Below are positions 17,151 through 26,999 of a stretch of DNA of 64,000 nt, one piece after another. Each line of letters starts with the position of its first letter. The first letter of the stretch is position 1. The notes below the pieces were generated by a model. The model saw only the letters and a list, made by a program, of their open reading frames with translations. It did no database searches and was not told the origin of the DNA. The stretch is from NCBI RefSeq assembly GCF_003628505.1, contig NZ_RBZP01000003.1, positions 177,420 to 241,419 on the forward strand, given 5' to 3'. A program made the position numbers and the translations under genes. This stretch comes from Oceanobacillus halophilus (GTDB taxonomy: Bacteria > Bacillota > Bacilli > Bacillales > Amphibacillaceae).

Positions 17151-18091
17151 TAATTTCGTTGTCTAGACAACTCGGTTATATAATCAAAAAAGGCATCTCG
17201 TTTTACTTCGTACACGAGTTGAACAGGGCGTCCGTCTTCAGAAAGCTCGGTCTTTCCTTGACTTGGTCCGTGGGTATGGACCGTGCTTTTCACTTCTTTA
17301 TTCATGACTAAGTCTTGATTTCCGATTGTAGCGGTTGTTAGTACGTCCCAGAGAAAGTAGGTGGAATTTGTTTGAAAATGTACGAGTGGAGGTACCATTG
17401 CATAGCATTGGCCGAGAAAATCTGTTCCGAGATCCGTTCTTTCTGCTGCCCATCTATTTCGAACATCCATGGTTAATGGCACCATATTGGTACTTTCCAA
17501 TGCTACAAGATCGATAGGAATGCTACTATCCCATACCGTTTTAACAGCATCTGGGTCCCAAAAAGCATTCCATTCTGCTGTACCATCATGTTCGGGTTCT
17601 TCTACGTTACCTGTTTCTAGGAAGGTCCCACCCATCCAGGTTAATTTTTCGATGTTTTCCTCTATATCCGGTGCTTCTTCCAGTGCACGAGCCAAATCAG
17701 TCAATGGACCAATAAAGACCAATGTAACCTTTTCCGCACTATTCCTTATCGTTTGAATCAGGTGTTGGTGAGCAGGTAATTGGGATTCTTTTGTTTTGAT
17801 TGGGAGGTGTTCATTTAAAATTGGTAAGGCATCAACAAAGAAAGCATGCATACGCCAATCTTTAGGAAATGGATTTTTTCCACGAGAGTTGGAACTAGCC
17901 ACTTCCAGTTGATTTCCAAATCCAAAACGATCTATAATTTTTCGGCTAGCTGATACTGCAGGCTCTAAATAACAATCAGCAGGAATGACACCTACACCGA
18001 TTAACTCAGTATCTTTCATTTGTAAAAGCAGAAATAAGGAAACGAGATCATCCACTCCACCATCGTGATTTAAGTATACTTTTTTTGTCAT
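17150..18091 (-). CDS. Nucleoside hydrolase (IU-type family)
   Basis: 313 residues. Hydrolyses the N-glycosidic bond of ribonucleosides in purine/pyrimidine salvage, using bound calcium. The family Asp cluster appears as YLNHDGGVDDLVSL at the start, with FIGPLTDLARAL and WNAFWDPDAV later. ATG 18091 is preceded by AAAGGAGAA; the frame is open further upstream through a REP repeat to 18202, which is not coding. Canonical enzymes begin with DxDPGxDD; here NHDGGVDD deviates in the first Asp. Stands alone; substrate unknown. Confidence 0.8.
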   Translation of the reverse strand: MTKKVYLNHDGGVDDLVSLFLLLQMKDTELIGVGVIPADCYLEPAVSASRKIIDRFGFGNQLEVASSNSRGKNPFPKDWRMHAFFVDALPILNEHLPIKTKESQLPAHQHLIQTIRNSAEKVTLVFIGPLTDLARALEEAPDIEENIEKLTWMGGTFLETGNVEEPEHDGTAEWNAFWDPDAVKTVWDSSIPIDLVALESTNMVPLTMDVRNRWAAERTDLGTDFLGQCYAMVPPLVHFQTNSTYFLWDVLTTATIGNQDLVMNKEVKSTVHTHGPSQGKTELSEDGRPVQLVYEVKRDAFFDYITELSRQRN

Positions 18092-18173
18092 TATGAGATT
18101 CTCCTTTAGTTTGTAGGTACTGAATTTTATGATAAAGAACGGATGATAGCAGGTCAAGGAAGAGGAGGGACGG

Positions 18174-18203
18174 TTCGACAAAATACGGGGAGTGACAGGC
18201 ACC
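18174..18203 (+). repeat. REP-like repeat copy 4
   Basis: TTCGACAAAATA then CGGGGAGTGACAGGCACC, upstream of the nucleoside hydrolase. Confidence 0.92.
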
Positions 18204-18253
18204 TCCCAGAAAAAAACGAATGCCTCATACCACTATTATCAAAGAGTCTGAGG

Positions 18254-18283
18254 TTCGACAAATTTCGGGGAGTGACAGGCACC
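18254..18283 (+). repeat. REP-like repeat copy 5
   Basis: Same orientation as copy 4, 50 bases further on, forming a direct pair. Confidence 0.92.
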
Positions 18284-18305
18284 TAATTTGTCTGGTGTGT
18301 GTGTC

Positions 18306-18334
18306 TTGACATTAGCTTTTCTACCAGTTAGTAT
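18306..18334 (+). promoter_or_regulatory. SigA promoter of the tetR-exporter unit
   Basis: TTGACA, 17 bases, TAGTAT; 58 bases before the tetR ATG. Confidence 0.7.
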
Positions 18335-18341
18335 TCATGTT

Positions 18342-18357
18342 ATGACTTGTTGGTCAT
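18342..18357. promoter_or_regulatory. Candidate TetR operator
   Basis: ATGAC-TTGTTG-GTCAT dyad starting 8 bases after the -10 box, where a repressor would block transcription. Likely autoregulation. Confidence 0.45.
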
Positions 18358-18391
18358 GATTGTTGACTGTTTGGTATGAGGGAGAGAATAA

Positions 18392-19249
18392 ATGGGTAAA
18401 AGAATGGAATTAAAGGGAAGAGCAATTCAATTATTCTCCGAGAAGGGATTTCATCAAACATCGGTACAGGAGATTGCTGATGCTGTTGGGATTTCAAAAG
18501 GGGCATTTTATAAATACTTTGCATCAAAAGAAAACTTGCTTATCGAGATTTTAAAACAACACTATGAAAATATGATTAAGCAGGCAAATGCCATGAGCAA
18601 TTTAGATGGGGTAACAAAAAAAGAAGTATTTATTAAGAAATTAAGCATGGAATTGGAACAGTGGATCAATAATCGAGACTTTTTTAATGTGTTGTTTAAG
18701 GATTTCCCTCCGAATAAGAACAAGGAAATATCTCGTATTATGCGCCAATTAAGATTATCCATGTTAGAAATACATAAGGATACTTTACTGGATACGTATG
18801 GAGAGGATATTAAACCTTTTTTAACAGATATCGTGATTATGCTAGAGGGAATTACAAAAGAATACCTTGTCACGATTATTCTTAAGAATAAACAGAAAGA
18901 AATGGATGTCAATAAATTGGCAACACTGATTGTTTCCAGTTTTGATGCGATCGTTCATTCACTGCCTCAAATGGAACCAGTTTTTTCAGATGCTAGTATT
19001 CCATCTACTAATCTTAAAGAAAGATTGCTCAATTGTCTAAGAATCATAGAAGAAAAAATAACAAAAGAAAACGTGGAAAAAGACAAGAGGTTAGACACGC
19101 TGCAGTTGCTGGAAGAAGAATTGCTGAAAGAAGAGCCAAAGACATTTTTAATCGAAGCACTTATAAACTATTTGAAACAAGAAAAAATGATAGAGGAAGA
19201 AGTGCTTATGCTCGAGCGTCTTTATACGCAATTTACTAGGAAGAAGTAG
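18392..19249 (+). CDS. TetR/AcrR family repressor with long C-terminus
   Basis: 285 residues, long for the family (usually about 190-220). The N-terminal helix-turn-helix is clear (AIQLFSEKGFHQTSVQEIAD, then GISKGAFYKYFASKENLL, residues 10-48). The C-terminal ligand-binding part is extended by about 70 Glu/Lys-rich helical residues. Followed 49 bases later by a DHA2 exporter gene; most likely represses its own promoter and the exporter until an inducing compound binds. Confidence 0.85.
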   Translation: MGKRMELKGRAIQLFSEKGFHQTSVQEIADAVGISKGAFYKYFASKENLLIEILKQHYENMIKQANAMSNLDGVTKKEVFIKKLSMELEQWINNRDFFNVLFKDFPPNKNKEISRIMRQLRLSMLEIHKDTLLDTYGEDIKPFLTDIVIMLEGITKEYLVTIILKNKQKEMDVNKLATLIVSSFDAIVHSLPQMEPVFSDASIPSTNLKERLLNCLRIIEEKITKENVEKDKRLDTLQLLEEELLKEEPKTFLIEALINYLKQEKMIEEEVLMLERLYTQFTRKK

Positions 19250-19298
19250 GTTTAAATTTATCACAATCTACTATGTTGAAAGAAGGTTGATCAATTAT

Positions 19299-20756
19299 AT
19301 GAGTGAGCATACAGCGGAACAAAAACCGGCCTATAATAAATGGGTAATTATGATTGTGTTATTATCCGGGGCCTTTGTAGCGATTCTAAATCAAACGCTT
19401 TTAGCTACAGCTTTACCGCATATTATGGCAGATTTGAAATTAGAATATAACGTTGCTCAATGGGTGCAATCCATTTTTATGTTGATAAATGGGATTATGA
19501 TACCTATAACAGCTTTTCTGATTGGCCGATTTACAACGAGAAAACTATTTCTTACAGCATTGGGACTTTTTGCAGTTGGTACGCTAGTTTGTACATTTTC
19601 TCTGAACTTTACTTTCTTAATGCTTGGGAGAATTTTGCAAGCGGCTGGTGCAGGGATTATCATGCCGCTCATGCAAACAATCCTTTTCCTTATTTTCCCT
19701 GTAGAAAAACGGGGGACGGCAATGGGAATGTTTGGGCTGATTATTGCCTTTGCACCGGCGATTGGTCCAACTCTATCCGGTTATATGGTGGAAAACTATC
19801 CATGGAGAAGCTTATTTTACATTATTTTACCGATTGTCATAATAGATATAGTGGTTGCTTACTTTGTCCTTAAAAATGTGACGAAACAAACCTTCCCGAA
19901 ACTGGATATGCTGTCGATTGTATTATCTACGTTAGGGTTCGGGGGATTACTATTTGGCTTTAGTATTGCTGGTGGGGAACAAGGGTGGTCCAATCCACAA
20001 GTGATCATTTCAATGGTAGTAGGGACCATCACTCTGACTTGGTTTATATTCCGACAGTTAAAACTCGAGGAACCTATCTTAGAATTTAGGATTTTTAAAT
20101 ATAAAATTTTCACCTTGTCTACCATTCTTGGGATGCTGATTTTTATTTCTATGATAGGATCGATGGTTATCCTGCCATTGCTGATGCAAGATATGTTGGG
20201 ATTCACCGCATTGGAATCGGGATTAGCATTGTTGCCAGGAGCGATTACAATGGGACTGATGAATCCCATTACTGGCAGGTTATTTGACAAGTTTGGTGCT
20301 AGATGGCTATCTATTATCGGCCTTACTATCCTAGTTATTACCACATTCATGTTTGCGGTTCTTACACCAGATACCACTTTCGCATATATAGCCTCGTTGA
20401 ATGCAGTTAGAATGCTGGGCATAGCGATGGTAATGATGCCAGTGACAACTGCTGGACTGAACCAGCTACCAATTGAAGTTATCTCGCATGGATCTGCGAT
20501 GAACAATACCATGCGCCAAGTTTCTGGGGCGATGGGAACGGCCTTGATGGTTACGGTCATGTCGAATAGCACGATTCCTTCTGAAGGAGTACAAGGCATG
20601 GTCCATGGTGTGAACGTTGCTTTTATTATGTCTGGAATCTTTGCCCTTATCGGTCTTGTACTATCCTTTTTCATTAAAAACTCACGACCAGATTCCTTGG
20701 GGCCAACTGAACCAAAAATGGGCAACAGACCGATGAATCAACGAGCAAAAGCTTGA
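19299..20756 (+). CDS. DHA2-family MFS multidrug exporter (EmrB/QacA type)
   Basis: About 485 residues with some 14 hydrophobic segments, the DHA2 layout. Motif-C-like GPTLSGYMVENYPWRSLFYI and motif-A-like GRFTTRK are present, as is LNQTLLATALPHIM at the first helix. Proton-driven drug efflux in the cell membrane is expected. ATG 19299 lies 12 bases from GAAGG; TTG 19287 is too close. Forms an operon with the tetR gene; own terminator downstream. Confidence 0.88.
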   Translation: MSEHTAEQKPAYNKWVIMIVLLSGAFVAILNQTLLATALPHIMADLKLEYNVAQWVQSIFMLINGIMIPITAFLIGRFTTRKLFLTALGLFAVGTLVCTFSLNFTFLMLGRILQAAGAGIIMPLMQTILFLIFPVEKRGTAMGMFGLIIAFAPAIGPTLSGYMVENYPWRSLFYIILPIVIIDIVVAYFVLKNVTKQTFPKLDMLSIVLSTLGFGGLLFGFSIAGGEQGWSNPQVIISMVVGTITLTWFIFRQLKLEEPILEFRIFKYKIFTLSTILGMLIFISMIGSMVILPLLMQDMLGFTALESGLALLPGAITMGLMNPITGRLFDKFGARWLSIIGLTILVITTFMFAVLTPDTTFAYIASLNAVRMLGIAMVMMPVTTAGLNQLPIEVISHGSAMNNTMRQVSGAMGTALMVTVMSNSTIPSEGVQGMVHGVNVAFIMSGIFALIGLVLSFFIKNSRPDSLGPTEPKMGNRPMNQRAKA

Positions 20757-20805
20757 CGCAGAGATAATGGATTACTTTTAGTAAAATGATTCAAACGGAA
20801 ATGAT

Positions 20806-20844
20806 AAAAAGGTCCTCCAATACAATTCTTTGGAGGACCTTTTT
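20806..20844 (+). terminator. Strong intrinsic terminator
   Basis: Perfect 15-bp stem (arms beginning AAAAAGGTCCTCCAA) and five T; ends the tetR-exporter operon. Confidence 0.9.
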
Positions 20845-20848
20845 ATAA

Positions 20849-20878
20849 TTCGACAAAAACCGGGAAGTGCCAGGCACC
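20849..20878 (+). repeat. REP-like repeat copy 6
   Basis: TTCGACAAAAA then CGGGAAGTGCCAGGCACC, five bases past the terminator; followed by a second AGGCACCGATGAT, a short local duplication. Confidence 0.9.
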
Positions 20879-20941
20879 GATGATAGGCACCGATGATATG
20901 TCACGGATAATCTAACACCAGTAACGGCAACCTTTTCCAAG

Positions 20942-20971
20942 TTCGACAAAATTCGGGGAGTGCCAGGCACC
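20942..20971 (+). repeat. REP-like repeat copy 7
   Basis: TTCGACAAAATT then CGGGGAGTGCCAGGCACC, 60 bases before the AEC transporter. Confidence 0.92.
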
Positions 20972-21030
20972 ATCAAGCTATATTTATGATAAAATATTAT
21001 TAAGTCATCATTAGAATAGGAGTATGTCTT

Positions 21031-21942
21031 TTGTCTGGTTTTAATGAACAGTTTCTTTATTCGATTATTATTATTGCATTAGGGTATGTGCTTAAACGTA
21101 CCGGGCTAATTAAGGAGAGGGATGGGGAAGGGTTAGCGAGGATTATTTTTAATCTGACACTTCCTGCATTATTAATTGTTACGTTTAATGGAATGGTTAT
21201 TGATTATTCGCTATTTTGGTTAATTATTATTGCCTTTGTTTTTGGTTTGGTCGCTGCGGTCATCGGAATAGTCATGTTCAGGAAACAGCAGCGGGATACG
21301 AAGGGAATGCTCGCAATGATGGTTCCCGGTTTTAATATTGGACTCTTTGCTTTTCCACTAGTTGAAGGATTATGGGGGAAAGAGGGTGTTCAGTATTTTA
21401 GCATGTTTGATGTTGGGAATGCGTTCATTGTATTTGGCGTAATTTATTTCATTGGAAGCTATTATTCTGGGGATGGTTTTCAAATTAATTTTCGAACCAT
21501 CGTTAGCAAAATGTCTAATTCGGTTCCTTTCATGACATATATTGTGGTCCTGTCTATCAACTTATTGGGACTTCAATTCCCAAACGTTATTCTTCAAACA
21601 GCAGAGACAATCTCCGTTGCCAATATGCCGTTGTCTCTATTGTTATTAGGAATCTATTTGAATTTCGTGTTTGATAAGAAGTACCTCCAATTGATTTTTA
21701 AATACATGGCGGTTAAATATGTAACTGGAATCGTGGTTGGTATTGCGTTATTCCTCTGGCTTCCATTTGATGATATGTTTAAATTCACCGTGCTTATCGG
21801 ACTGATCCTGCCGACGTCCATGTCGGTTGTTCCTTATGCGGTCGAGTTTAAGTATGATACACGGTTTGTCGGTACTGTCTCGAATATAACCATTCTTACT
21901 AGTTTTCTTTTGATTTGGCTCGTTGCTAATTTTATTGTTTAA
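21031..21942 (+). CDS. AEC-family (auxin efflux carrier-like) transporter
   Basis: 303 residues, about ten membrane helices in the 5+5 arrangement of the AEC family, with the NLTLPALLIVTFN signature near residue 42 and PGFNIGLFAFPL in the middle. Bacterial members export organic acids such as malate or lactate; substrate here unknown. Starts at TTG, eight bases after AGGAG; the ATG seven bases upstream is out of frame. Single-gene unit. Confidence 0.85.
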   Translation: MSGFNEQFLYSIIIIALGYVLKRTGLIKERDGEGLARIIFNLTLPALLIVTFNGMVIDYSLFWLIIIAFVFGLVAAVIGIVMFRKQQRDTKGMLAMMVPGFNIGLFAFPLVEGLWGKEGVQYFSMFDVGNAFIVFGVIYFIGSYYSGDGFQINFRTIVSKMSNSVPFMTYIVVLSINLLGLQFPNVILQTAETISVANMPLSLLLLGIYLNFVFDKKYLQLIFKYMAVKYVTGIVVGIALFLWLPFDDMFKFTVLIGLILPTSMSVVPYAVEFKYDTRFVGTVSNITILTSFLLIWLVANFIV

Positions 21943-22007
21943 TAGCAGTGCGCGAAGACAACATGGCGGACTTTCTGTAGTCCACTAATTCTATTCATTA
22001 TCACTAA

Positions 22008-22059
22008 AAAACAGTTCTGGTGCATTATTTTTTCGCAAATAATGCACCAGAACTGTTTT
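22008..22059 (+). terminator. Long hairpin terminator
   Basis: Perfect 23-bp stem (5' arm begins AACAGTTCTGG) around TTTCGC, followed by T-rich sequence. Unusually long for a terminator; also near-symmetric, so it works in either direction. Confidence 0.8.
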
Positions 22060-22149
22060 GTTGTTTAGAAATAGTAGGAGATAGAATTTATACCTTTAAT
22101 AGTGTATCATATAATTGAAAGACTATTCTAAAAACAATGAGGTGATCGC

Positions 22150-23589
22150 TTGGTACATCCAATTCCTGTAAGCATCAGTGGAATTATAGATATGGATGCA
22201 ACGACCTTGGCCGAGAAAATTCGCAAACAGGAGATTTCTTCCTACGAAGCAGTAACAACCTATATCGAACATATAAAAAAGATAAATCCACTACTAAATA
22301 GCCTGGTACAAGATAGATTTGAAGAAGCATTAAAAGAAGCCAAAATGACGGATGAAAAAATAAAAAATAATGAAACTCTAGGAAGACTTGCTGGTGTACC
22401 TATCACGATCAAAGATTCCTTTGATATAAAAGGAATGAGTACAACAGGTGGATTGATCCATCGAAAGGATTTAATCTCCAGAAAGGATGCTCAAGTGGTT
22501 GCGGATTTAAAAAAGGAAGGGGCCATTTTTTTAGGGAAAACCAATACCCCCGTTCTTTGCTTTTGCCAGGAAACAGATAATAAATTATATGGAAGAACGA
22601 ATAATCCATGGGACACGACCAGAACAGCAGGAGGTTCAAGTGGTGGAGAAGGATCGCTTATTGCCGCCGGTGGTGCTGCGATTGGTATTGGCTCAGATAT
22701 TGGTGGTTCCATTCGTTTTCCAAGCCATTTTAACGGTACGATTGGATTTAAAACTGGTAACAAACAAGTGTCGCAAACCGGTTCATTTCCATCGGTAGAC
22801 CTGCCCCTTCAGGAACGAATGTTAGGAATTGGTGCGATTGCCAAATCGGTTCAGGACGCAGAATTAGTGAATCAAATTATTGCCAAAAATGTGCCAGTTG
22901 ATAGAGAGATTTCCAGCTATGAAGTAGTTATCCCGATGGAACAATTGCGCTACCCTGCAAGGGAATCAACTCTCCATTCGCTTGAAAAGGTGAAACGAGT
23001 GCTTAGCAGTAGTTTTGCCGTTAAGGATGAAGAGCCGTCACACTATCATGAGGCGGCAGAGTTGTGGCAGTTGATTATGTCGATGGACGGAGCAAAAGGT
23101 GGGGCAGATATTGCATTTAACGGCAGACCTCATCATTTTTTTAAAGAGTATGTGAAGGAGCGTATGTTTCATCGTTCAGACTTGCATCACTACTATACAT
23201 GGGCTGCATATGGTGCGAAACTGTTCCGGCCAAGCCCTAAGAAATCCAATGAACTGAAGATGATTATTAAAGATGGGGAAGAGGAAGTACTATCCTACTT
23301 AGAAAAGAAACTCCTCATTTTACCTGTGTACCATACAACAGCACTTCCGCACGGGGAAGTGTATAGTCAGATATTCTCCATTAGAAAAACCTATCAAAAT
23401 TATATGCCATTTGTCGCGTATGCCAACACGTGGGGACTTCCTGCATTAACCATACCAGTTGCAGAAGATGAACAAGGACTGCCTGTTGGGATACAAATAA
23501 TAAGCGCTAACGGAAATGAGGATGCTATTTTTCAAATTGGTAAAGTACTAGAAAAAGAAAGTAGAGGATACAAGCGAGCGATGCTATAG
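22150..23589 (+). CDS. Amidase signature family hydrolase
   Basis: 479 residues. The Ser-cisSer-Lys triad is visible: Lys in PITIKDSFD (about 88), and the two serines in RTAGGSSGGEGSLIAAGG and GSDIGGSIRFPS. Cytosolic hydrolase of amide bonds; with no GatB/GatC genes nearby it is a stand-alone amidase rather than GatA. TTG start seven bases after GAGGTG. Convergent with phosphoketolase; the shared hairpin follows 5 bases after its stop. Confidence 0.87.
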   Translation: MVHPIPVSISGIIDMDATTLAEKIRKQEISSYEAVTTYIEHIKKINPLLNSLVQDRFEEALKEAKMTDEKIKNNETLGRLAGVPITIKDSFDIKGMSTTGGLIHRKDLISRKDAQVVADLKKEGAIFLGKTNTPVLCFCQETDNKLYGRTNNPWDTTRTAGGSSGGEGSLIAAGGAAIGIGSDIGGSIRFPSHFNGTIGFKTGNKQVSQTGSFPSVDLPLQERMLGIGAIAKSVQDAELVNQIIAKNVPVDREISSYEVVIPMEQLRYPARESTLHSLEKVKRVLSSSFAVKDEEPSHYHEAAELWQLIMSMDGAKGGADIAFNGRPHHFFKEYVKERMFHRSDLHHYYTWAAYGAKLFRPSPKKSNELKMIIKDGEEEVLSYLEKKLLILPVYHTTALPHGEVYSQIFSIRKTYQNYMPFVAYANTWGLPALTIPVAEDEQGLPVGIQIISANGNEDAIFQIGKVLEKESRGYKRAML

Positions 23590-23594
23590 AAAAA

Positions 23595-23638
23595 AGACGG
23601 TTCCCGCTTATCCTCTTATAGACCGAGCGGGAACCGTC
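23595..23638 (-). terminator. Phosphoketolase terminator
   Basis: AGACGGTTCCCGCT/AGCGGGAACCGTCT stem followed on the minus strand by TTTTTTC. Also stands immediately after the convergent amidase gene. Confidence 0.88.
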
Positions 23639-23655
23639 TCTAAATTACACAGAGA

Positions 23656-26049
23656 TTATTTGGTTAATTCTTTCCATTCCCAGTTTTCTACTTCTGGTAA
23701 GTCTACACCTTCGTCACGGATGTATTGGTTATGTTTAGCAATCATGTCATCAATTTCCTGGACGATATGTGCATATTTGTCAGCGTCTGGTAAGTTTAGA
23801 ACAGCTTCCTTCACTAAGTCAAAGCGGTCCATTTGGTTCAAGACACGCATATCAAATGCAGTGGTGATGTCACCATTTTCACGGTAGCCATGAACGTGCA
23901 GATTACGGTTGTTGCGATCAAAGAAGAAGTCTTTGATTAAGCCTTCATAACCGTGGAATGCGAACACTACTGGTTTGTCTTTTGTAAAGTATCTATCAAA
24001 CTCATTATCCGATAATCCACGTGGGTCCAACTTCTGACTTCTGAGTCTTAATAAATCTACTACGTTGATGTAACGGATCTTCAATTCAGGTAATTTCTCA
24101 TTTAATATCGAAATAGCTGCTAAGCTTTCAATCGTCGGTTCTGTGCCTGCAGATGCGAATACCACATCCGGTTCTGCACCTTGATCTGTGCTTGCCCAAT
24201 CAATTATTTTCAAACCGTTATCCACTAATGTTTTTGCTTCAGAAGCAGTAAACCATTGATGACGTGGATGTTTGGATGAAACAATTAAGTTAATTTTTTG
24301 ACGGTCATTTAGTACTTTGTCAAATACAGCTAACAAGGAGTTAGCATCAGCCGGCAAGTATTCCCGGATGAATTCAGGTTTTTTATCAGCTAAGTGACCT
24401 AATAAACCAGGATCTTGGTGTGTGTACCCGTTATGGTCTTGCTGGAATACGGTGGAAGTTGCAATCACATTAAGGGATGGGATATCTTCACGCCAAGATT
24501 GATCCGTTGCTTTACGTAACCATTTAAAGTGTTGGGTTAACATGGAATCAACCACACGCAAGAACGCTTCATAACTAGCAAAGAAACCATGACGTCCTGT
24601 TAAAACATATCCTTCCAATAAACCTTCTGCTTGGTGCTCCGATAATTGGGAGTCAATAATGCGGCCATCTGCTGCTAAAAATTCATCATTTGGTTCTTTA
24701 ATACTATCCAACCATTGACGTTTCGTTGCCTCAAACACGGGAGCTAAACGGTTGGACATCGTTTCATCGGGTCCAAAGATACGGAAGTTGCGATTGTCTT
24801 CGTTTTGAATAACGACATCTTTTAAATATTGCGCTAAAACAAGCATATCTTGAGCAATGATTTTACCAGGTTCAGAATTATCTAGTGTATAATCACGGAA
24901 GTCAGGTTTGCGTAAATCTTTAATTAATCTTCCTGCATTCGTTACCGGATTCATGGCCATTCGTTTTTCGCCTTTAGGAGTGATTTCAGCGATTTCAGGT
25001 AAAAGTCGGCCGTTTTCATCGAATAATTCTTCAGGACGATAGCTCTTCAGCCATGAAGTTAATGCATCGGCATGTTCCATATGGTTGGCATCGACAGGAA
25101 TTGGAACTTGGTGGGCACGGAATGAATTTTCATTTGGTACACCGCCCCATTCTTTTGGACCAGTCCATCCTTTAGGTTGACGGAAAATAATTAATGGCCA
25201 AACAGGACGTGTTGTGTCATTGTTTGCACGTGCATAATTCTGGATTTCCTTGATTTTTTCAATGGCAATATCCATTGCTTCAGACATATCTGCGTGCATT
25301 TTTTCCGGCTCTTCGCCTTCTACAAAGATTGGTTTCCAGCCCATTCCTTCGAAGTATAGATTTAATTCTGCATTCGTTTTACGTGAGAGAATAGTAGGGT
25401 TACTGATTTTGAATCCATTTAAGTCTAAAATTGGTAAAACAGCGCCATCTGTAATTGGGTTGATGAATCGATTGGAGTACCAGGAAGCGGCTAGTGGACC
25501 CGTTTCTGCTTCTCCATCCCCAACAACAACTGCAGAGATTAAATCCGGGTTATCTAAAATAGCACCAGCACCATGGGACAAGGAGTAGCCTAGTTCGCCA
25601 CCTTCATGGATGGATCCTGGAGTTTCAGGAGCTGCGTGAGAAGCAACGCCACCTGGGAAAGAGAATTGCTTGAACAATCTTTTCATTCCGTCGATATCCT
25701 GCGTAATTTCTGGATAAATCTCTGTGTAACTTCCATCAAGATAGGAGTTAGATACCATCACTTGACCACCATGACCAGGGCCTTCAATATAAAACATATC
25801 TAAATTGTATTTATTGATGACACGGTTTAAATGGGCATATATAAAGTTTTGACCAGGGATTGTACCCCAGTGTCCAATGGGTTTTACTTTGACATCAGAA
25901 GACTTTAATGGTTCTTTTAATAGTGGATTATCTTTTAAATAAAGCTGGCCTACTGAAATATAATTGGTAGCACGCCAATATGCGTCTACTTTATCTAGAT
26001 ATTCCTTTGATGAGTAATCCAACTGTTTCTCTAAACCTACTTTAATCAA
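23656..26049 (-). CDS. xfp: Xylulose-5-phosphate/fructose-6-phosphate phosphoketolase
   Basis: 797 residues. ThDP enzyme splitting xylulose-5-P (or fructose-6-P) with phosphate to acetyl-phosphate and a triose/tetrose phosphate. Signatures: [42 protein letters not shown] (cofactor site) and [19 protein letters not shown] at 26049 is chosen: AAGGAG sits eight bases before it, whereas the upstream GTG overlaps the ribosome site. Upstream DNA carries a long palindrome and a cre site, so pentose-linked repressor control and catabolite control are likely. Single-gene unit. Confidence 0.93.
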   Translation of the reverse strand: MIKVGLEKQLDYSSKEYLDKVDAYWRATNYISVGQLYLKDNPLLKEPLKSSDVKVKPIGHWGTIPGQNFIYAHLNRVINKYNLDMFYIEGPGHGGQVMVSNSYLDGSYTEIYPEITQDIDGMKRLFKQFSFPGGVASHAAPETPGSIHEGGELGYSLSHGAGAILDNPDLISAVVVGDGEAETGPLAASWYSNRFINPITDGAVLPILDLNGFKISNPTILSRKTNAELNLYFEGMGWKPIFVEGEEPEKMHADMSEAMDIAIEKIKEIQNYARANNDTTRPVWPLIIFRQPKGWTGPKEWGGVPNENSFRAHQVPIPVDANHMEHADALTSWLKSYRPEELFDENGRLLPEIAEITPKGEKRMAMNPVTNAGRLIKDLRKPDFRDYTLDNSEPGKIIAQDMLVLAQYLKDVVIQNEDNRNFRIFGPDETMSNRLAPVFEATKRQWLDSIKEPNDEFLAADGRIIDSQLSEHQAEGLLEGYVLTGRHGFFASYEAFLRVVDSMLTQHFKWLRKATDQSWREDIPSLNVIATSTVFQQDHNGYTHQDPGLLGHLADKKPEFIREYLPADANSLLAVFDKVLNDRQKINLIVSSKHPRHQWFTASEAKTLVDNGLKIIDWASTDQGAEPDVVFASAGTEPTIESLAAISILNEKLPELKIRYINVVDLLRLRSQKLDPRGLSDNEFDRYFTKDKPVVFAFHGYEGLIKDFFFDRNNRNLHVHGYRENGDITTAFDMRVLNQMDRFDLVKEAVLNLPDADKYAHIVQEIDDMIAKHNQYIRDEGVDLPEVENWEWKELTK

Positions 26050-26171
26050 TGAAAACACTCCTTTTTATTCGAAGACAATATTTTTCTTGATGTGAAATCT
26101 AAGATACTTCTAGCATAATACTTCGTGTGGAAAAAACAATAGATATTGTGAAATGTTCACAAAATAGATAA

Positions 26172-26194
26172 ATTTGTTTAGCGTCTAAACAAAT
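26172..26194. promoter_or_regulatory. Perfect 23-bp palindrome upstream of phosphoketolase
   Basis: Arms ATTTGTTTAG and CTAAACAAAT separated by CGT. The half-site resembles ROK-family XylR operators (TTTGTTTA type). Further TTTGTTTGTGA copies lie just beyond (26230-26275). Confidence 0.65.
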
Positions 26195-26196
26195 AG

Positions 26197-26210
26197 TGTA
26201 AACGCTTTAA
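26197..26210. promoter_or_regulatory. cre-like site (CcpA) upstream of phosphoketolase
   Basis: TGTAAACGCTTTAA matches the cre consensus TGWAARCGYTWNCW except at the thirteenth base, and lies three bases from the palindrome, about 150 bp before the start codon. Confidence 0.6.
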
Positions 26211-26439
26211 TAAGAAGGTTTATTCTGGTTTGTATTTGTTTGTGATAGGTTTTAATAGGATTTGTTTGTGAATTCATTATCATACTTTTTGATAGCTTTA
26301 AATTGGTGGAATGGAAAATGTCAAGGAACTTGTATCTATATAAATTATTTTAGGGATTACCTGACTAGTACTGAAAACACAGTCAAAGTTTCTCATAAAT
26401 GTATTTGGATCACTCTTAAATCCCTTACCACATAAAAAA

Positions 26440-26474
26440 GGAACCATTCTCTTTCTAATGAAAGAGATAGTTCC
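26440..26474 (-). terminator. CBS-protein gene terminator
   Basis: Stem GGAAC-ATTCTCTTTC / GAAAGAGA-AGTTCC with TTTTTT on the minus strand. The 230 bases between it and the phosphoketolase promoter palindrome hold nothing else I can support. Confidence 0.8.
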
Positions 26475-26476
26475 AA

Positions 26477-26923
26477 TCAATCAATTGCATGAAGTAATTT
26501 ATCTGTTATTTTGCGGATGACATCACCGCGACTGATAATACCAACAATCTGATTCGCTTTATTGACTACAGGAAGCTTTTTAAAGTGGTGCTGTGATAAT
26601 ATCTTCAGTGCAGTTTCTAAACTATCATCTTCTTTTAGCGCAATTACATGTTTTTTCATGATGGTTTTTAATTCCAATTTACTCTTGTTGGGAATAATTT
26701 CTTCGATGTCTTCTTTATAGAACATTAAGTAAGAGCTGTATGTCTTTGGGTTAAGGTATCGCAATACATCCCCATCACTCACAATTCCTACTAATTGACT
26801 GTTTTCATTCTCAATTGGAAGTCCACCAATTTTATTTTTTGACAGTGTTTCTAATAATGTTTTAATTGTGTCGCTTTCATTTAATGTATAAACGTCTTTG
26901 ATCATAAAGTCTTTTACCTTCAT
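26477..26923 (-). CDS. Two-CBS-domain protein
   Basis: 148 residues made of two CBS repeats (about 1-60 and 85-148), each with the expected pattern (MIKDVYTLNESDTIKTLLE; VGIVSDGDVLRYL; VGIISRGDVIRKI). Stand-alone CBS pairs sense adenine nucleotides and regulate partner proteins; no partner is adjacent. Own terminator overlaps the stop region. Confidence 0.85.
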   Translation of the reverse strand: MKVKDFMIKDVYTLNESDTIKTLLETLSKNKIGGLPIENENSQLVGIVSDGDVLRYLNPKTYSSYLMFYKEDIEEIIPNKSKLELKTIMKKHVIALKEDDSLETALKILSQHHFKKLPVVNKANQIVGIISRGDVIRKITDKLLHAID

Positions 26924-26999
26924 GCAGTCTCATCTCCTTATTCCTAGTTTACCTATGAAGGGAAGATGAAATCAATCCAGTATCCAACTAAAGACTCTA

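Noticed and set aside
18092..18202. Upstream extension of the nucleoside hydrolase frame
   Set aside because: Translates through a REP-like repeat; the ATG at 18091 has the ribosome site and the family N-terminus.
26298..26480. 60-codon minus-strand frame upstream of phosphoketolase
   Set aside because: No ribosome site, overlaps the CBS gene terminator, and composition is not protein-like.
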